A stretch of DNA of 21,467 nt from JAHISC01 sp964645815. GTDB taxonomy: Bacteria > Patescibacteriota > Patescibacteriia > UBA9934. Below, piece after piece: positions 6,619-13,767 of the stretch. The stretch covers positions 1 to 21,467 of the forward strand of contig CAZYCR010000012.1 in assembly GCA_964645815.1 (NCBI GenBank), written 5' to 3'. A model generated the notes under the pieces. It saw only the letters and a program-made list of their open reading frames with translations, was not told the origin of the DNA and ran no database searches. The position numbers and the translations under genes were made by a program. The first letter of the stretch is position 1. Every line of letters starts with the position of its first letter.

Positions 6619-6624
6619 AGTATA
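6619..6624 (-). promoter_or_regulatory. -10 element of the 6080-6580 gene
   Basis: TATACT on the minus strand, with a weak TTGTTT -35 sixteen bases upstream. Confidence 0.45.
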
Positions 6625-6655
6625 GCTTGTATACCGAGAAAAACAACGTCATTTT

Positions 6656-6697
6656 CTAAAAACACAATCGCCGCCCAGAACCGTTGTTCCGAGCGGC
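6656..6697 (-). terminator. Intrinsic terminator of the 6703-7062 gene
   Basis: On the minus strand a 12-bp stem (6670-6697, two wobble pairs) is capped by loop AACG and followed by GATTGTGTTTTTAG. It begins five bases after the TAG stop. Its sequence resembles the terminator at 8055-8097. Confidence 0.8.
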
Positions 6698-6702
6698 AGA
6701 AA

Positions 6703-7062
6703 CTAGCTGTAAGCTTTAACTGGAAGCTGAAGTTCGTAGTCCAGACCATCGAACTCCAAACCTTCAAAAACATAATGGAATTTACCGTCTTTGTTGTCGA
6801 GTGACGCGATAAGTTCCAGTTCTACTTGCCTCCCCAAGCAATTGAGTTCGATCATGTACAAAATCCCAACAAAATCTCCATGTTCTGCAGGGATCTTAGT
6901 ATCAACGATCTTCCCAGTCACCAGGGCGTGTTCATACACGAACTCGAATGCTGAGACCGATTCACCGTTCATGCGCATCTGGATGACACATTGAAATAGC
7001 GCTCGGCCCAGACCTTCCCAAGTTCTTCGTGAGCTCTCCTTATCTAAGACATCGTCAGCCAC
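6703..7062 (-). CDS. Orphan GC-rich gene, small soluble protein of unknown function
   Basis: The start is GTG at 7060-7062 with SD GAGGTG four bases upstream. The 119-residue product starts MADDVLDKESSRRTW. An N-terminal helix (about residues 8-32) is followed by alternating strands (FEFVYEHALVTGKIVDT, DFVGILYMIELNC, VELELIASLD, FHYVFEGLEFDGLDYELQLP), so it is predicted to be a compact alpha-plus-beta, mildly acidic protein. There is no signal peptide, membrane segment or recognisable catalytic motif. It is a single-gene unit with its own terminator, between two other orphan genes. I do not recognise the family. Codon use is GC-rich relative to the ribosomal genes. Confidence 0.75.
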   Translation of the reverse strand: MADDVLDKESSRRTWEGLGRALFQCVIQMRMNGESVSAFEFVYEHALVTGKIVDTKIPAEHGDFVGILYMIELNCLGRQVELELIASLDNKDGKFHYVFEGLEFDGLDYELQLPVKAYS

Positions 7063-7090
7063 GGATCACCTCAAGCAGGACTTTAACTGA

Positions 7091-7137
7091 AATATAAATA
7101 AAAATCAAAACACCGCCAGAAACTATCTCCAGTGGTG
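7091..7137 (-). terminator. Intrinsic terminator of the 7146-7532 gene
   Basis: The minus-strand stem at 7111-7137 (12 pairs including three G-U, one mismatch, loop TAG) is followed by TTTTGATTTTTATTTA. It starts eight bases after the stop codon. Confidence 0.75.
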
Positions 7138-7145
7138 CCTTTTAA

Positions 7146-7532
7146 CTACTCTTCTTTTGGTTCAACAGTCTTTGTTCGGCGACTCTTAAACCAACCAATA
7201 ATTAAAGGCAAAGCAAAGGTGAAGATGTAATAAAGATAAACGTCGAATTTATAGTAACCATTTTCCGGCTGCAAAAGAAGAACCAAAAAGAGATAATCAA
7301 AGAGAATGGCAATCACAGTCCAAGTAATCGATACTCCAAGCCAATCAATCAAAGAAGTTGCGTGGATTTTTTTCCAAAGCACCCAAATGGTAATTAAAGT
7401 ACCGATTGGCATAATAATCCAACCGAGTAAATTCTCGGGGACTAGAAAGAATAAAATCATGCCAAGGAGATAACCAATAAGCCAAAGAAGAATTCCCCAG
7501 CCAATAACACTTTTGAGAAGTTGTTTTATCAT
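7146..7532 (-). CDS. Small membrane protein with about four transmembrane segments, unknown function
   Basis: The 128-residue product starts MIKQLLKSVIGWGI. Hydrophobic segments lie at about residues 8-30, 35-52, 65-88 and 98-114, separated by short polar loops; the C-terminus (KSRRTKTVEPKEE) is positive then acidic and probably cytoplasmic. It looks like an integral membrane protein with four helices. No motif for transport or catalysis is visible. Base use is AT-rich like the housekeeping genes, unlike the GC-rich orphans on either side, and no SD is seen. A TATAAT box 16 bases before the ATG (minus strand, near 7549-7554) predicts a very short leader. It has its own terminator. Confidence 0.75.
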   Translation of the reverse strand: MIKQLLKSVIGWGILLWLIGYLLGMILFFLVPENLLGWIIMPIGTLITIWVLWKKIHATSLIDWLGVSITWTVIAILFDYLFLVLLLQPENGYYKFDVYLYYIFTFALPLIIGWFKSRRTKTVEPKEE

Positions 7533-7548
7533 AGAAGTTGTTTATCTG

Positions 7549-7554
7549 ATTATA
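7549..7554 (-). promoter_or_regulatory. -10 element of the 7146-7532 gene
   Basis: TATAAT on the minus strand, 16 bases from the ATG. No good -35 is present; the expected -35 zone is occupied by the T6A6 tail of the preceding terminator. Confidence 0.45.
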
Positions 7555-7564
7555 AAACTTTTTT

Positions 7565-7608
7565 AAAAAACAGCGAACCCTCCGCCTGCCAGGTTGGCAA
7601 ACAGAGGG
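7565..7608 (-). terminator. Intrinsic terminator of the 7614-7976 gene
   Basis: CCCTC and GAGGG close a 14-bp stem (7578-7608, several G-U pairs on the minus strand, loop ACC), followed after a short gap by TTTTTT. It starts five bases after the stop. Confidence 0.8.
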
Positions 7609-7613
7609 CACGT

Positions 7614-7976
7614 CTACTTCTCCACGGACTCGCATCTTGGCACGTCCTCGAAGTTGTACTCGTCTCCCGTGATCTGGTCGACCAGCGTCACAGAGTAGAA
7701 ACCGGAGGACTGGAGCTCCACGACCGCGACCAGGAAGCCGAAGGCCGAGGACTCACCGACCTTGGTCGTTGAATTCCGTCGCAGGTCTTCTGGTTCGTCG
7801 GGAACAACCAGCTCCGAAATCACCCGAACAGCGCCATCATCTTGGACGCACTGAACTTGATGATTCGAATACATGACCTGCGTATTCATGTAGAGCACCG
7901 CTGTCACGGTTACAACGGTAACCGTAAAAAGGGCGTTCAACACAAAACTGCATCCGGGTTCCTCTTTCTTCTTCAT
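7614..7976 (-). CDS. Orphan GC-rich gene: single-pass or secreted protein of unknown function
   Basis: The 120-residue product starts MKKKEEPGCSFVLNALFTVTV. After a positively charged N-terminus, residues 9-28 are a hydrophobic segment, so it is a signal-anchor (or uncleaved signal peptide) protein with residues 30-120 outside the membrane. The outer part has Cys residues near 43 and 115 that could pair, and strand-rich segments (FGFLVAVVELQSSGFYSVTLVDQITGDEYNF). There is no lipobox in a typical place. SD AGAGG lies six bases before the ATG. GC-rich composition, single-gene unit with its own terminator. I do not recognise the family. Confidence 0.7.
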   Translation of the reverse strand: MKKKEEPGCSFVLNALFTVTVVTVTAVLYMNTQVMYSNHQVQCVQDDGAVRVISELVVPDEPEDLRRNSTTKVGESSAFGFLVAVVELQSSGFYSVTLVDQITGDEYNFEDVPRCESVEK

Positions 7977-8054
7977 GTCAAACCTCTAATTAAAGTGGGG
8001 GGGACTGACGCGAAATGAACCGTGGCTACCTTAACCGAAATTGATATTTTTAGC

Positions 8055-8097
8055 AAAAACAAAGCTGCCGCCTGGACCGTTTGTCCATAGCGACAGC
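8055..8097 (-). terminator. Intrinsic terminator of the 8100-8381 gene
   Basis: On the minus strand GCTGTCGC, TGGAC, loop AAACG, GTCCA and GGCGGCAGC form a long stem (8064-8097) followed by TTTGTTTTTGC. It overlaps closely with the gene end. Its sequence is related to the terminator at 6656-6697. Confidence 0.85.
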
Positions 8098-8099
8098 AC

Positions 8100-8381
8100 T
8101 TACGCGTCGCCACCAGCATCTGCCGACAGCGGAACAGCAATGAGCAGCGGCTCGTCGTGCAGTGGCTCGTCGCCACAGCAAATCTCTATCTCAAAAACAG
8201 CGCCGTAAACATTACCTATCAGGTCCAAACGGTGCTGATTCTTCACCGTACAGACAATTGGCTCGTCCATTGTGACATAGACGAATTCATCTTCGTCTTC
8301 ACCGCTCATTAACAGCCGTTCCGCGACTGCGAGGTAATCTTCCTCTATGCGGCTGACGAATGCGAGCTCCTCCTCAGACAA
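8100..8381 (-). CDS. Orphan acidic gene with an in-frame stop just upstream (reinitiation or decaying gene)
   Basis: The open frame from a TTG at 8379-8381 gives 93 residues starting MSEEELAFVSRIEEDYLAVA, acidic throughout, with a DEDEF run and strand-like segments near residues 32-70. A much better start lies 24 bases upstream in the same frame: ATG at 8403-8405 with SD AGGAGG. That frame reads MPSEDEA and then meets TAA at 8382-8384, directly before the TTG. So the gene is either broken by a nonsense mutation, or made by reinitiation after a seven-codon leader, or the TAA is a sequence error. The next ATG (8307-8309) would give a 69-residue protein but has no SD. Function unknown; the gene has its own strong terminator. 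Confidence 0.55.
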   Translation of the reverse strand: MSEEELAFVSRIEEDYLAVAERLLMSGEDEDEFVYVTMDEPIVCTVKNQHRLDLIGNVYGAVFEIEICCGDEPLHDEPLLIAVPLSADAGGDA

Positions 8382-8405
8382 TTAAGCTTCGTCTTCACTC
8401 GGCAT
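8382..8405 (-). other. Seven-codon leader frame MPSEDEA with strong ribosome binding site
   Basis: ATG at 8403-8405, preceded four bases upstream by AGGAGG, reads seven codons and stops at TAA (8382-8384). The stop is in the frame of, and abuts, the TTG of the 93-codon gene. Its acidic content matches the acidic protein that follows, which favours an original single gene. Confidence 0.6.
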
Positions 8406-8474
8406 ATTCCCTCCTGTTCATAGGATAGCGTGTCTTTCTCCAAATGAAAAGACTAACACTCAGGCGTGTTCAAA

Positions 8475-8507
8475 TAAAAAATCAGTGCAAGACTTTGCTT
8501 GCACCGA
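8475..8507 (-). terminator. Intrinsic terminator of fusA
   Basis: TCGGTGCAAG and CTTGCACTGA form a 10-bp stem (one G-U) with loop CAAAGT, followed by TTTTTTATTT on the minus strand. It starts eight bases after the fusA stop and closes the rpsL-rpsG-fusA unit. Confidence 0.9.
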
Positions 8508-8514
8508 CTTTTAT

Positions 8515-10593
8515 TTACTTTCGTTTTTCAATAATCTCTTCAGCAACGTTTCGTGGCACTTCCTGATACTCATGGAATTCCATGGAGTAACTAGCGCGGC
8601 CCTGAGTCAAGGAACGCAAGCTGGTTGCATAACCGAACATTTCAGCGAGTGGTACTAAAGCCTTAACAGTCTTCACATTTCCACGATCACCCATTTCCTG
8701 AATCTGAGCACGCTTTGAGTTCAAGTCACCAACAACAGTTCCCATGAAATCTTCTGGAGTCACAACTTCGACAGACATCACCGGCTCCAAAATGACCGGA
8801 TTTGCTTTCTTCGCTGCTGCTTGGAAAGCCATTGAACCGGCCATCTTAAAGGCAGCTTCTGAAGAGTCAACTTCGTGGTATGAACCATCGTAAACAGTTG
8901 CTTTAACATCGATTACAGGGTAACCAGCCAAGATTCCGCGATCAACTGCTTCTCTGGCACCTTTTTCAATTGCTGGAATATATTCTTTTGGAATTGCTCC
9001 GCCCTTAATTTCGTTGAAGAACTCAAAAGTCTTCTCTTCATCATGAAGTGGCTCCAAGCGCAACCAACAATGTCCATATTGACCGCGTCCACCAGACTGC
9101 TTGATGTACTTTCCTTCTCCTTCAGCAGATGCTCGGATAGTTTCACGGTAGCTAACTTGTGGTCGACCAACGTTTACATCAACACTGTACTCACGCTTCA
9201 AACGATCAACGATAATTTCCAAATGAAGCTCTCCCATACCAGAGACAATGGTCTGCATTGTTTCTTCATCAGTCTTTACTCGGAAGGTTGGATCTTCTTC
9301 AGCCAACTTACCAAGAGCTAGAGCCAATTTTTCTTGATCAGCTTTAGTCTTTGGTTCCAAAGCAAGCGAGATAACCGGCTCCGGGAAAGTGATTGATTCC
9401 AAAACAATTGGATGATCTGCGTCACAAAGAGTATTTCCGGTCACAGTTCCCTTCAAACCAACGGCTGCGGCAATATCTCCAGCATAAACTTCATCAACGT
9501 CTTCACGGGAGTTAGCATGCAAACGCACGATACGAGAAATTCTTTCTTTTTCTCCAGTTGTTGAGTTCAAAACATAACTACCGGCTTTGACAATTCCGGA
9601 ATACACTCTGAAGAAAGCTAGTTTTCCAACAAACGGGTCAGCTGCAATCTTGAAGGCCAAGGCTGCAAACGATTCTTCGTCACTAGCTTTACGACTGATA
9701 GTTGTTTCCGGATCTTTTGGATCAAAACCTTCCATTGCTGGCACATCAAGTGGGCTTGGTAGGTAGTCAATCACAGCATCGATCATCATTTGCACACCAG
9801 TGTTTTTCAAAGCCGAGCCACAAAGTACCGGGAAGATCTCAAGTTTAATGGTGGCGGTTCGAAGTACACGCTTTAGATCTTCCAAAGGAATTTCTTCGCC
9901 AGCCAAATATTTATTCATGAGTTCCTCATCGTTTTCAGCAATAGCTTCAACCAATTGAACTCGGTATTCTTCTGCTTTTGCTCGGTATTCTTCTGGAATT
10001 TCAATCTCTTCAACTTCTTTTCCAAGATCATCTTTGTACATGAAAGCTTTCATGCGTAAAAGATCAACAATGCCATGGAAGTTTGATTCAATGCCGATTG
10101 GCAATTGGATTGGATAAGCCTTCTTAGTCAACCGAGCGTGAATTGAATCCAAATCTTTAAAAAAGTCAGCACCGGTTCGATCGAGTTTGTTTACAAAACA
10201 GATTCGAGGCACGTTGTATTTATCAGCCTGGTGCCAAACAGTTTCTGACTGTGGTTCGACTCCGGCAACACCATCAAAAACAGTTACACCGCCGTCCAAG
10301 ACACGCAAAGATCGCTCCACTTCAACAGTAAAGTCAACGTGGCCCGGTGTGTCGATGATGTTGATGCGGTGATCTTTCCAAAAACAAGTTGTTGCAGCAG
10401 AAGTGATCGTAATTCCACGCTCACGTTCCTGTTCCATCCAGTCCATTTCTGCTTCACCTTCATGAACTTCACCAATTTTGTGTTTTTTTCCAGTGTAGAA
10501 AAGGACGCGCTCTGTAACAGTCGTTTTACCAGCGTCAATGTGCGCAATAATTCCGATGTTTCGGGTACGCTCTAATGAATATTCTCGAGGCAT
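8515..10593 (-). CDS. fusA: Elongation factor G
   Basis: EF-G is the GTPase that drives tRNA-mRNA translocation and, with RRF, ribosome recycling. The 692-residue product has a normal length. G-domain motifs are AHIDAGKT at 17-24, RERGITITSAAT in switch I, DTPGHVDF at 81-88 and NKLD at 135-138. Domain II, III, IV (with GGRGQYGHCWLRLEP) and V follow to the C-terminus, which ends EEIIEKRK. It is the last gene of the rpsL-rpsG-fusA unit; tuf does not follow directly as it does in many bacteria. The ATG lacks an SD. Confidence 0.99.
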   Translation of the reverse strand: MPREYSLERTRNIGIIAHIDAGKTTVTERVLFYTGKKHKIGEVHEGEAEMDWMEQERERGITITSAATTCFWKDHRINIIDTPGHVDFTVEVERSLRVLDGGVTVFDGVAGVEPQSETVWHQADKYNVPRICFVNKLDRTGADFFKDLDSIHARLTKKAYPIQLPIGIESNFHGIVDLLRMKAFMYKDDLGKEVEEIEIPEEYRAKAEEYRVQLVEAIAENDEELMNKYLAGEEIPLEDLKRVLRTATIKLEIFPVLCGSALKNTGVQMMIDAVIDYLPSPLDVPAMEGFDPKDPETTISRKASDEESFAALAFKIAADPFVGKLAFFRVYSGIVKAGSYVLNSTTGEKERISRIVRLHANSREDVDEVYAGDIAAAVGLKGTVTGNTLCDADHPIVLESITFPEPVISLALEPKTKADQEKLALALGKLAEEDPTFRVKTDEETMQTIVSGMGELHLEIIVDRLKREYSVDVNVGRPQVSYRETIRASAEGEGKYIKQSGGRGQYGHCWLRLEPLHDEEKTFEFFNEIKGGAIPKEYIPAIEKGAREAVDRGILAGYPVIDVKATVYDGSYHEVDSSEAAFKMAGSMAFQAAAKKANPVILEPVMSVEVVTPEDFMGTVVGDLNSKRAQIQEMGDRGNVKTVKALVPLAEMFGYATSLRSLTQGRASYSMEFHEYQEVPRNVAEEIIEKRK

Positions 10594-10621
10594 AAATTAA
10601 GTTGAAAATTATGGAGTGTCT

Positions 10622-10640
10622 GGGCGTATTGAATACGCCC
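10622..10640 (-). other. Intercistronic hairpin between rpsG and fusA
   Basis: GGGCGTATT and AATACGCCC form a perfect inverted repeat (at least 7 bp with a five-base loop) in the 59-base gap. No U run follows. It could tune stability or processing of the message. Confidence 0.5.
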
Positions 10641-10652
10641 AAGTGATAAAGT

Positions 10653-11120
10653 CTAACGAGCAAAGTGAGCGAAGGCACGGTTGGCATCGGCCATCTTCTG
10701 AACATCTTCACGCTTCTTGATTGCATCACCTTCGTTCTTTGAGGCTGAAATAATTTCATTAGCCAAACGTTCTGCCATTGGACGACCCTTCTTTGAACGA
10801 GCCGCTGCCAAAAGCCAACGCAAAGCCAAAGTGTTGCGACGGTCGCCACGAACCGGCACAGGAATCTGATAGTTGGCACCACCAACGCGACGAGATTTAA
10901 CCTCAACTGCTGGTGTGATATTTTTCATTGCTGTTTCAAAAACTTCCAAAGCATCGAGCTTGGTCTTTTCTGAAATTAAATTAAAAGCATCGTATACAAC
11001 GCGCTCGGCGACGGTCTTTTTACCGTCTAACATAACATAATTAATTAGTTTGGAAACCAAAATATTTCCAAACTTTGGATCTGGCGCAATGCGCCGCTTA
11101 GTCGCTTGTTTTCCACGCAT
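10653..11120 (-). CDS. rpsG: 30S ribosomal protein S7
   Basis: S7 nucleates assembly of the 30S head and lies at the E-site exit. The 155-residue product starts MRGKQATKRRIAPDPKFGN, carries the conserved LINYVMLDGKKTVAE segment and the VGGANYQIPVPV and RWLLAAARSKKGRPMAERL motifs, and ends with a helix (KREDVQKMADANRAFAHFAR). Length is normal. In other bacteria S7 is the translational repressor of the str operon, binding between rpsL and rpsG; here that gap (11121-11180) does contain a possible hairpin. No SD precedes the ATG. Confidence 0.98.
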   Translation of the reverse strand: MRGKQATKRRIAPDPKFGNILVSKLINYVMLDGKKTVAERVVYDAFNLISEKTKLDALEVFETAMKNITPAVEVKSRRVGGANYQIPVPVRGDRRNTLALRWLLAAARSKKGRPMAERLANEIISASKNEGDAIKKREDVQKMADANRAFAHFAR

Positions 11121-11134
11121 AGTCTTATATTAGT

Positions 11135-11168
11135 CCCGTGCTTCCCACCGTGGTCAGTGGTACTCGGG
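11135..11168 (-). promoter_or_regulatory. Possible hairpin in the rpsL-rpsG gap
   Basis: CCCG and CGGG close an imperfect stem with an inner CCAC/GTGG pairing in the 60-base intercistronic region. The place matches where S7 binds the str mRNA in E. coli, but the structure is imperfect and no sequence match to that site is claimed. Confidence 0.35.
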
Positions 11169-11180
11169 TTTTATTATCGA

Positions 11181-11600
11181 TTATTTCTTTGGCTTTTTGG
11201 TGCCGTACTTTGATCGGCCACGATTTCGTCCATCAACTCCAGCCGTGTCGTAACGTCCGCGAACAATATGGTAACGAACACCAGGAAGGTCTTTAACACG
11301 ACCACCACGAATCATGACAATGGAGTGCTCTTGCAAGTTATGACCCTCGCCAGGAATGTAAGCTGTAACTTCACTTCCGTTAGAAAGTCGAACACGAGCA
11401 ACTTTTCGCAAAGCTGAGTTCGGTTTCTTTGGAGTCATTGTTGTCACCTTGACACAAACGCCACGCTTAAAGGAAGCGCCACGACGTAGGTCGGTCTTAC
11501 GACGATGCAAAGTGTCCAAAGTGAACTGCAAAGCCGGTGACTTTGACTTGCTTGATTTTGATTTTCGTCCTTTACGGACTAGTTGATTCGTAGTTGGCAT
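11181..11600 (-). CDS. rpsL: 30S ribosomal protein S12
   Basis: S12 lies at the decoding centre and controls accuracy. The 139-residue product has PTTNQLVRKGRKS at the start, then an extra segment of about 15 residues (FTLDTLHRRKTDLRR) compared with the E. coli protein, in the place where Gram-positive S12 also has an insertion. The decoding loop TPKKPNSALRK keeps both lysines, and GGRVKDLPGVRYH is intact, so the classic streptomycin-resistance positions look wild type. The end RSKYGTKKPKK is typical. It is the first gene of the rpsL-rpsG-fusA unit and has a promoter at 11619-11647. Confidence 0.98.
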   Translation of the reverse strand: MPTTNQLVRKGRKSKSSKSKSPALQFTLDTLHRRKTDLRRGASFKRGVCVKVTTMTPKKPNSALRKVARVRLSNGSEVTAYIPGEGHNLQEHSIVMIRGGRVKDLPGVRYHIVRGRYDTAGVDGRNRGRSKYGTKKPKK

Positions 11601-11618
11601 ATCGAAATTTGTGGCCGT

Positions 11619-11647
11619 AGCGTATCACGGACCTAAAAAAACGTCAA
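11619..11647 (-). promoter_or_regulatory. rpsL-rpsG-fusA promoter
   Basis: On the minus strand TTGACG (11642-11647), a 17-base spacer and TACGCT (11619-11624) preceded by TGA. The ten-base box GTGATACGCT recurs exactly before murA (13690-13699). Confidence 0.6.
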
Positions 11648-11661
11648 GAATTGGCACTAAA

Positions 11662-12315
11662 TTAACCGCACATGCCTCCGGTCAGCAGATTACACATAAA
11701 ATATGCCGGCTGGCTGACAAAAAAGAAGACATCAAAATTAGTCAAAAGCGCAATAATTACTAAAATAAACAATGCGCGTGGCCCATAGAAAGCGATTTGT
11801 TGACGTAGGTGCTGTTGCTCTGGCTTAACTAAAATCGCATCTAGGACAGCTGAACCATCGAGCGGATAGATCGGAATCAAATTAAAAATCATCAAAAACA
11901 AATTAACTAAAACCAACAAAATCAGAAAAGTCGGCAAAAGAGAATCTGGTACTAACAAATTAGCCATCAAAAGCCCTCGCAGAACTAAAGCAGCACAAAC
12001 CGCAAAAAGAAAATTCGATGTCGGACCGGCAAAAGAAATAAAAAGCGCGTCGCGTTTTGGATTTTCCAAATTATATGGATTGAAAGGAACTGGTTTGGCC
12101 CAACCAAAACCCAAAAGTAATAGTGCGACAAATCCTAGTGGGTCAATGTGTGCTAAAGGATTTAATGTTAATCGCCCAGCTCGTTCGGCTGTTGAATCAC
12201 CTTTTTTATAAGCCATGTATGCATGACTAAATTCATGAATGGTGAGTGATAATAAAATCACTACAATCCAAACCAAGGCGACCATCGGTGAATTGAGAAG
12301 AAAATCAATGATCAT
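11662..12315 (-). CDS. Site-2 protease family (M50) zinc metalloprotease
   Basis: Site-2 proteases cut transmembrane substrates within the membrane. The 217-residue product has the zinc-binding HEFSH at residues 27-31 inside the first hydrophobic helix, the family NPLAHIDPLG stretch near 52-61, an FAGPTSN loop at 95-101, and the second active-site motif NLIPIYPLDGS at 145-155 with the Asp zinc ligand at 153. There are five or six membrane segments and no PDZ domain, so it belongs to the compact YwhC/Rip3-like group rather than RseP. The ATG at 12313-12315 has no SD. It lies between murA and rpsL with its own promoter. The substrate is unknown. Confidence 0.93.
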   Translation of the reverse strand: MIIDFLLNSPMVALVWIVVILLSLTIHEFSHAYMAYKKGDSTAERAGRLTLNPLAHIDPLGFVALLLLGFGWAKPVPFNPYNLENPKRDALFISFAGPTSNFLFAVCAALVLRGLLMANLLVPDSLLPTFLILLVLVNLFLMIFNLIPIYPLDGSAVLDAILVKPEQQHLRQQIAFYGPRALFILVIIALLTNFDVFFFVSQPAYFMCNLLTGGMCG

Positions 12316-12331
12316 GAATGATAGTTAAAAA

Positions 12332-12361
12332 GTTATAAAGTGATTGAGTGATGAAGTTCAA
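12332..12361 (-). promoter_or_regulatory. Promoter of the M50 protease gene
   Basis: On the minus strand TTGAAC (12356-12361), an 18-base spacer, TATAAC (12332-12337), then 16 bases to the ATG. It lies in the 53-base gap after murA. Confidence 0.5.
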
Positions 12362-12368
12362 ACTGTAA

Positions 12369-13664
12369 TCATTCAACTTCTAATTGAGCACCGATGGATT
12401 TTAACTTACCGTACAAATCCTCATAACCTCGCTCCAAATGCTCAACGCCATCAATCTCCGAAGTTCCTTCAGCAACCAAAGCAGCAGCCACATAAGCCAA
12501 ACCGGCACGAATATCTGGCACAGTCATTTTTGCAGCATGAAGTTGAGTTGGTCCTTTGATAACGGCTGAGTGCTTATAATTCTGGTCAGTAAATCGACAT
12601 TTAATTTCACCCAAGCATTTGGCAAAGAGTGTAATGTCAGCTCCCATTTCATTCAAAACTTCAGTGTAAGCAAAACGTGATTGATAGACAGTTTCGTGAA
12701 TAACTGAAGTACCTTCTGCTTGAGTCATGACCACAACAAAAGGCTGTTGCCAATCGGTGGCAAATCCAGGGTAAGTATCTGTCTCTAATTGCATGCCCTG
12801 ATATTTTTTCTGACCTTTAAAAAGGATTCCGTTTTCTTGAACTTCGTATTCCCCACCAATTAAGCGTACAGCATTCAAAAAAGTAACCATGTCTTTATGG
12901 CTAGCGCCTTCACAAAAAATTTCACCTCGAGTCGCCAAGGCTATACAAGCAAATGAAGCAGCCTCCAAACGATCTGGCAACACTGAATGTTCGCATCCAT
13001 GAAGTTTTTCAACACCAATGATTTCAATATGTCGTCCAACCCCAACTTCAATTACTGCTCCCATTTTCTGAAGCATCATCATGAGATCCATGATCTCCGG
13101 TTCAATCGCCGCATTTTTTATGACTGTTCGACCTTCTGCCAACACACCAGCGTAAATTGCCGTCTCGGTAGCACCAACGGAAGGATATGGCAGATCAATC
13201 AAAGCCCCTTGCAGTCTGCCTTCAACAGTCATGTGATAGCCGTCGTCGAGTTCGTCTACTTTAACGCCCATTTTTTTCAAAGCATCAATGTGAAAATCCA
13301 ACGGTCGAGCACCAATTTTATCTCCGCCAGGAAATGGCAAATGAACTTCACCTTGTCGATGGAGAAGTGGCGCAGCCAAAAGAATCGTCAACCGATTCTT
13401 GCGACTCAGAGCCATAATTGATGTTGTTTGGATCTTTGCTGTCTTAGTTGTCAAAGTATGATCATCAATTTTGGTTTTTGCTCCAACCATTTCAATCAAC
13501 TCTTTAGCAATATCTGTTTCTTCTTGAAGTGGCAAATTATGAATTTTCACCTCTTCAGCTGTAAGTAGTGAAGCAATGATCATCTTTGAAGCCGCGTTTT
13601 TAGCACCAGCAATTTTAACGCTACCTTTAAGTGCTTTTCCTCCAGTGATTTTAAGTTTTTTCAT
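12369..13664 (-). CDS. murA: UDP-N-acetylglucosamine 1-carboxyvinyltransferase (MurA), Asp at the Cys115 position
   Basis: MurA transfers enolpyruvate from PEP to UDP-GlcNAc, the first committed step of peptidoglycan synthesis, in the cytoplasm. The 431-residue product has a normal length. It has the substrate-binding AGAKNAASK with Lys22 and Asn23, the PGGDKIGARPLD loop at residues 112-123, SVGATETA, and the TDWQQP segment with the general-base Asp. In most bacteria the loop reads PGGCxIG and the Cys (115 in E. coli) is the fosfomycin target; here residue 115 is Asp (codon GAT). Cys-to-Asp enzymes such as that of Mycobacterium tuberculosis are active and resist fosfomycin. It precedes the M50 gene. 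Confidence 0.97.
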   Translation of the reverse strand: MKKLKITGGKALKGSVKIAGAKNAASKMIIASLLTAEEVKIHNLPLQEETDIAKELIEMVGAKTKIDDHTLTTKTAKIQTTSIMALSRKNRLTILLAAPLLHRQGEVHLPFPGGDKIGARPLDFHIDALKKMGVKVDELDDGYHMTVEGRLQGALIDLPYPSVGATETAIYAGVLAEGRTVIKNAAIEPEIMDLMMMLQKMGAVIEVGVGRHIEIIGVEKLHGCEHSVLPDRLEAASFACIALATRGEIFCEGASHKDMVTFLNAVRLIGGEYEVQENGILFKGQKKYQGMQLETDTYPGFATDWQQPFVVVMTQAEGTSVIHETVYQSRFAYTEVLNEMGADITLFAKCLGEIKCRFTDQNYKHSAVIKGPTQLHAAKMTVPDIRAGLAYVAAALVAEGTSEIDGVEHLERGYEDLYGKLKSIGAQLEVE

Positions 13665-13689
13665 AAATTATGATCAAAATCTTTCTAAG

Positions 13690-13699
13690 AGCGTATCAC
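13690..13699 (-). promoter_or_regulatory. murA promoter box (extended -10)
   Basis: The minus-strand sequence GTGATACGCT, 25 bases from the murA ATG, is identical to the box before rpsL. No good -35 is present 17 bases upstream (TACCAT), so it may act as an extended -10 promoter. Confidence 0.5.
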
Positions 13700-13724
13700 A
13701 ATTGCCTTTTAGATGGTAGATAGA

Positions 13725-13759
13725 AACACGAAACCCCCAATCTCCGAAAAGACTGAGGG
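13725..13759 (-). terminator. Intrinsic terminator of the 13768-15060 gene
   Basis: CCCTCAGTCT and AGATTGGGGG pair over 10 bp (13734-13759, two wobbles) around a six-base loop, then TTTCGTGTTTC. It starts eight bases after the stop. Confidence 0.8.
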
Positions 13760-13767
13760 TCGATTGG

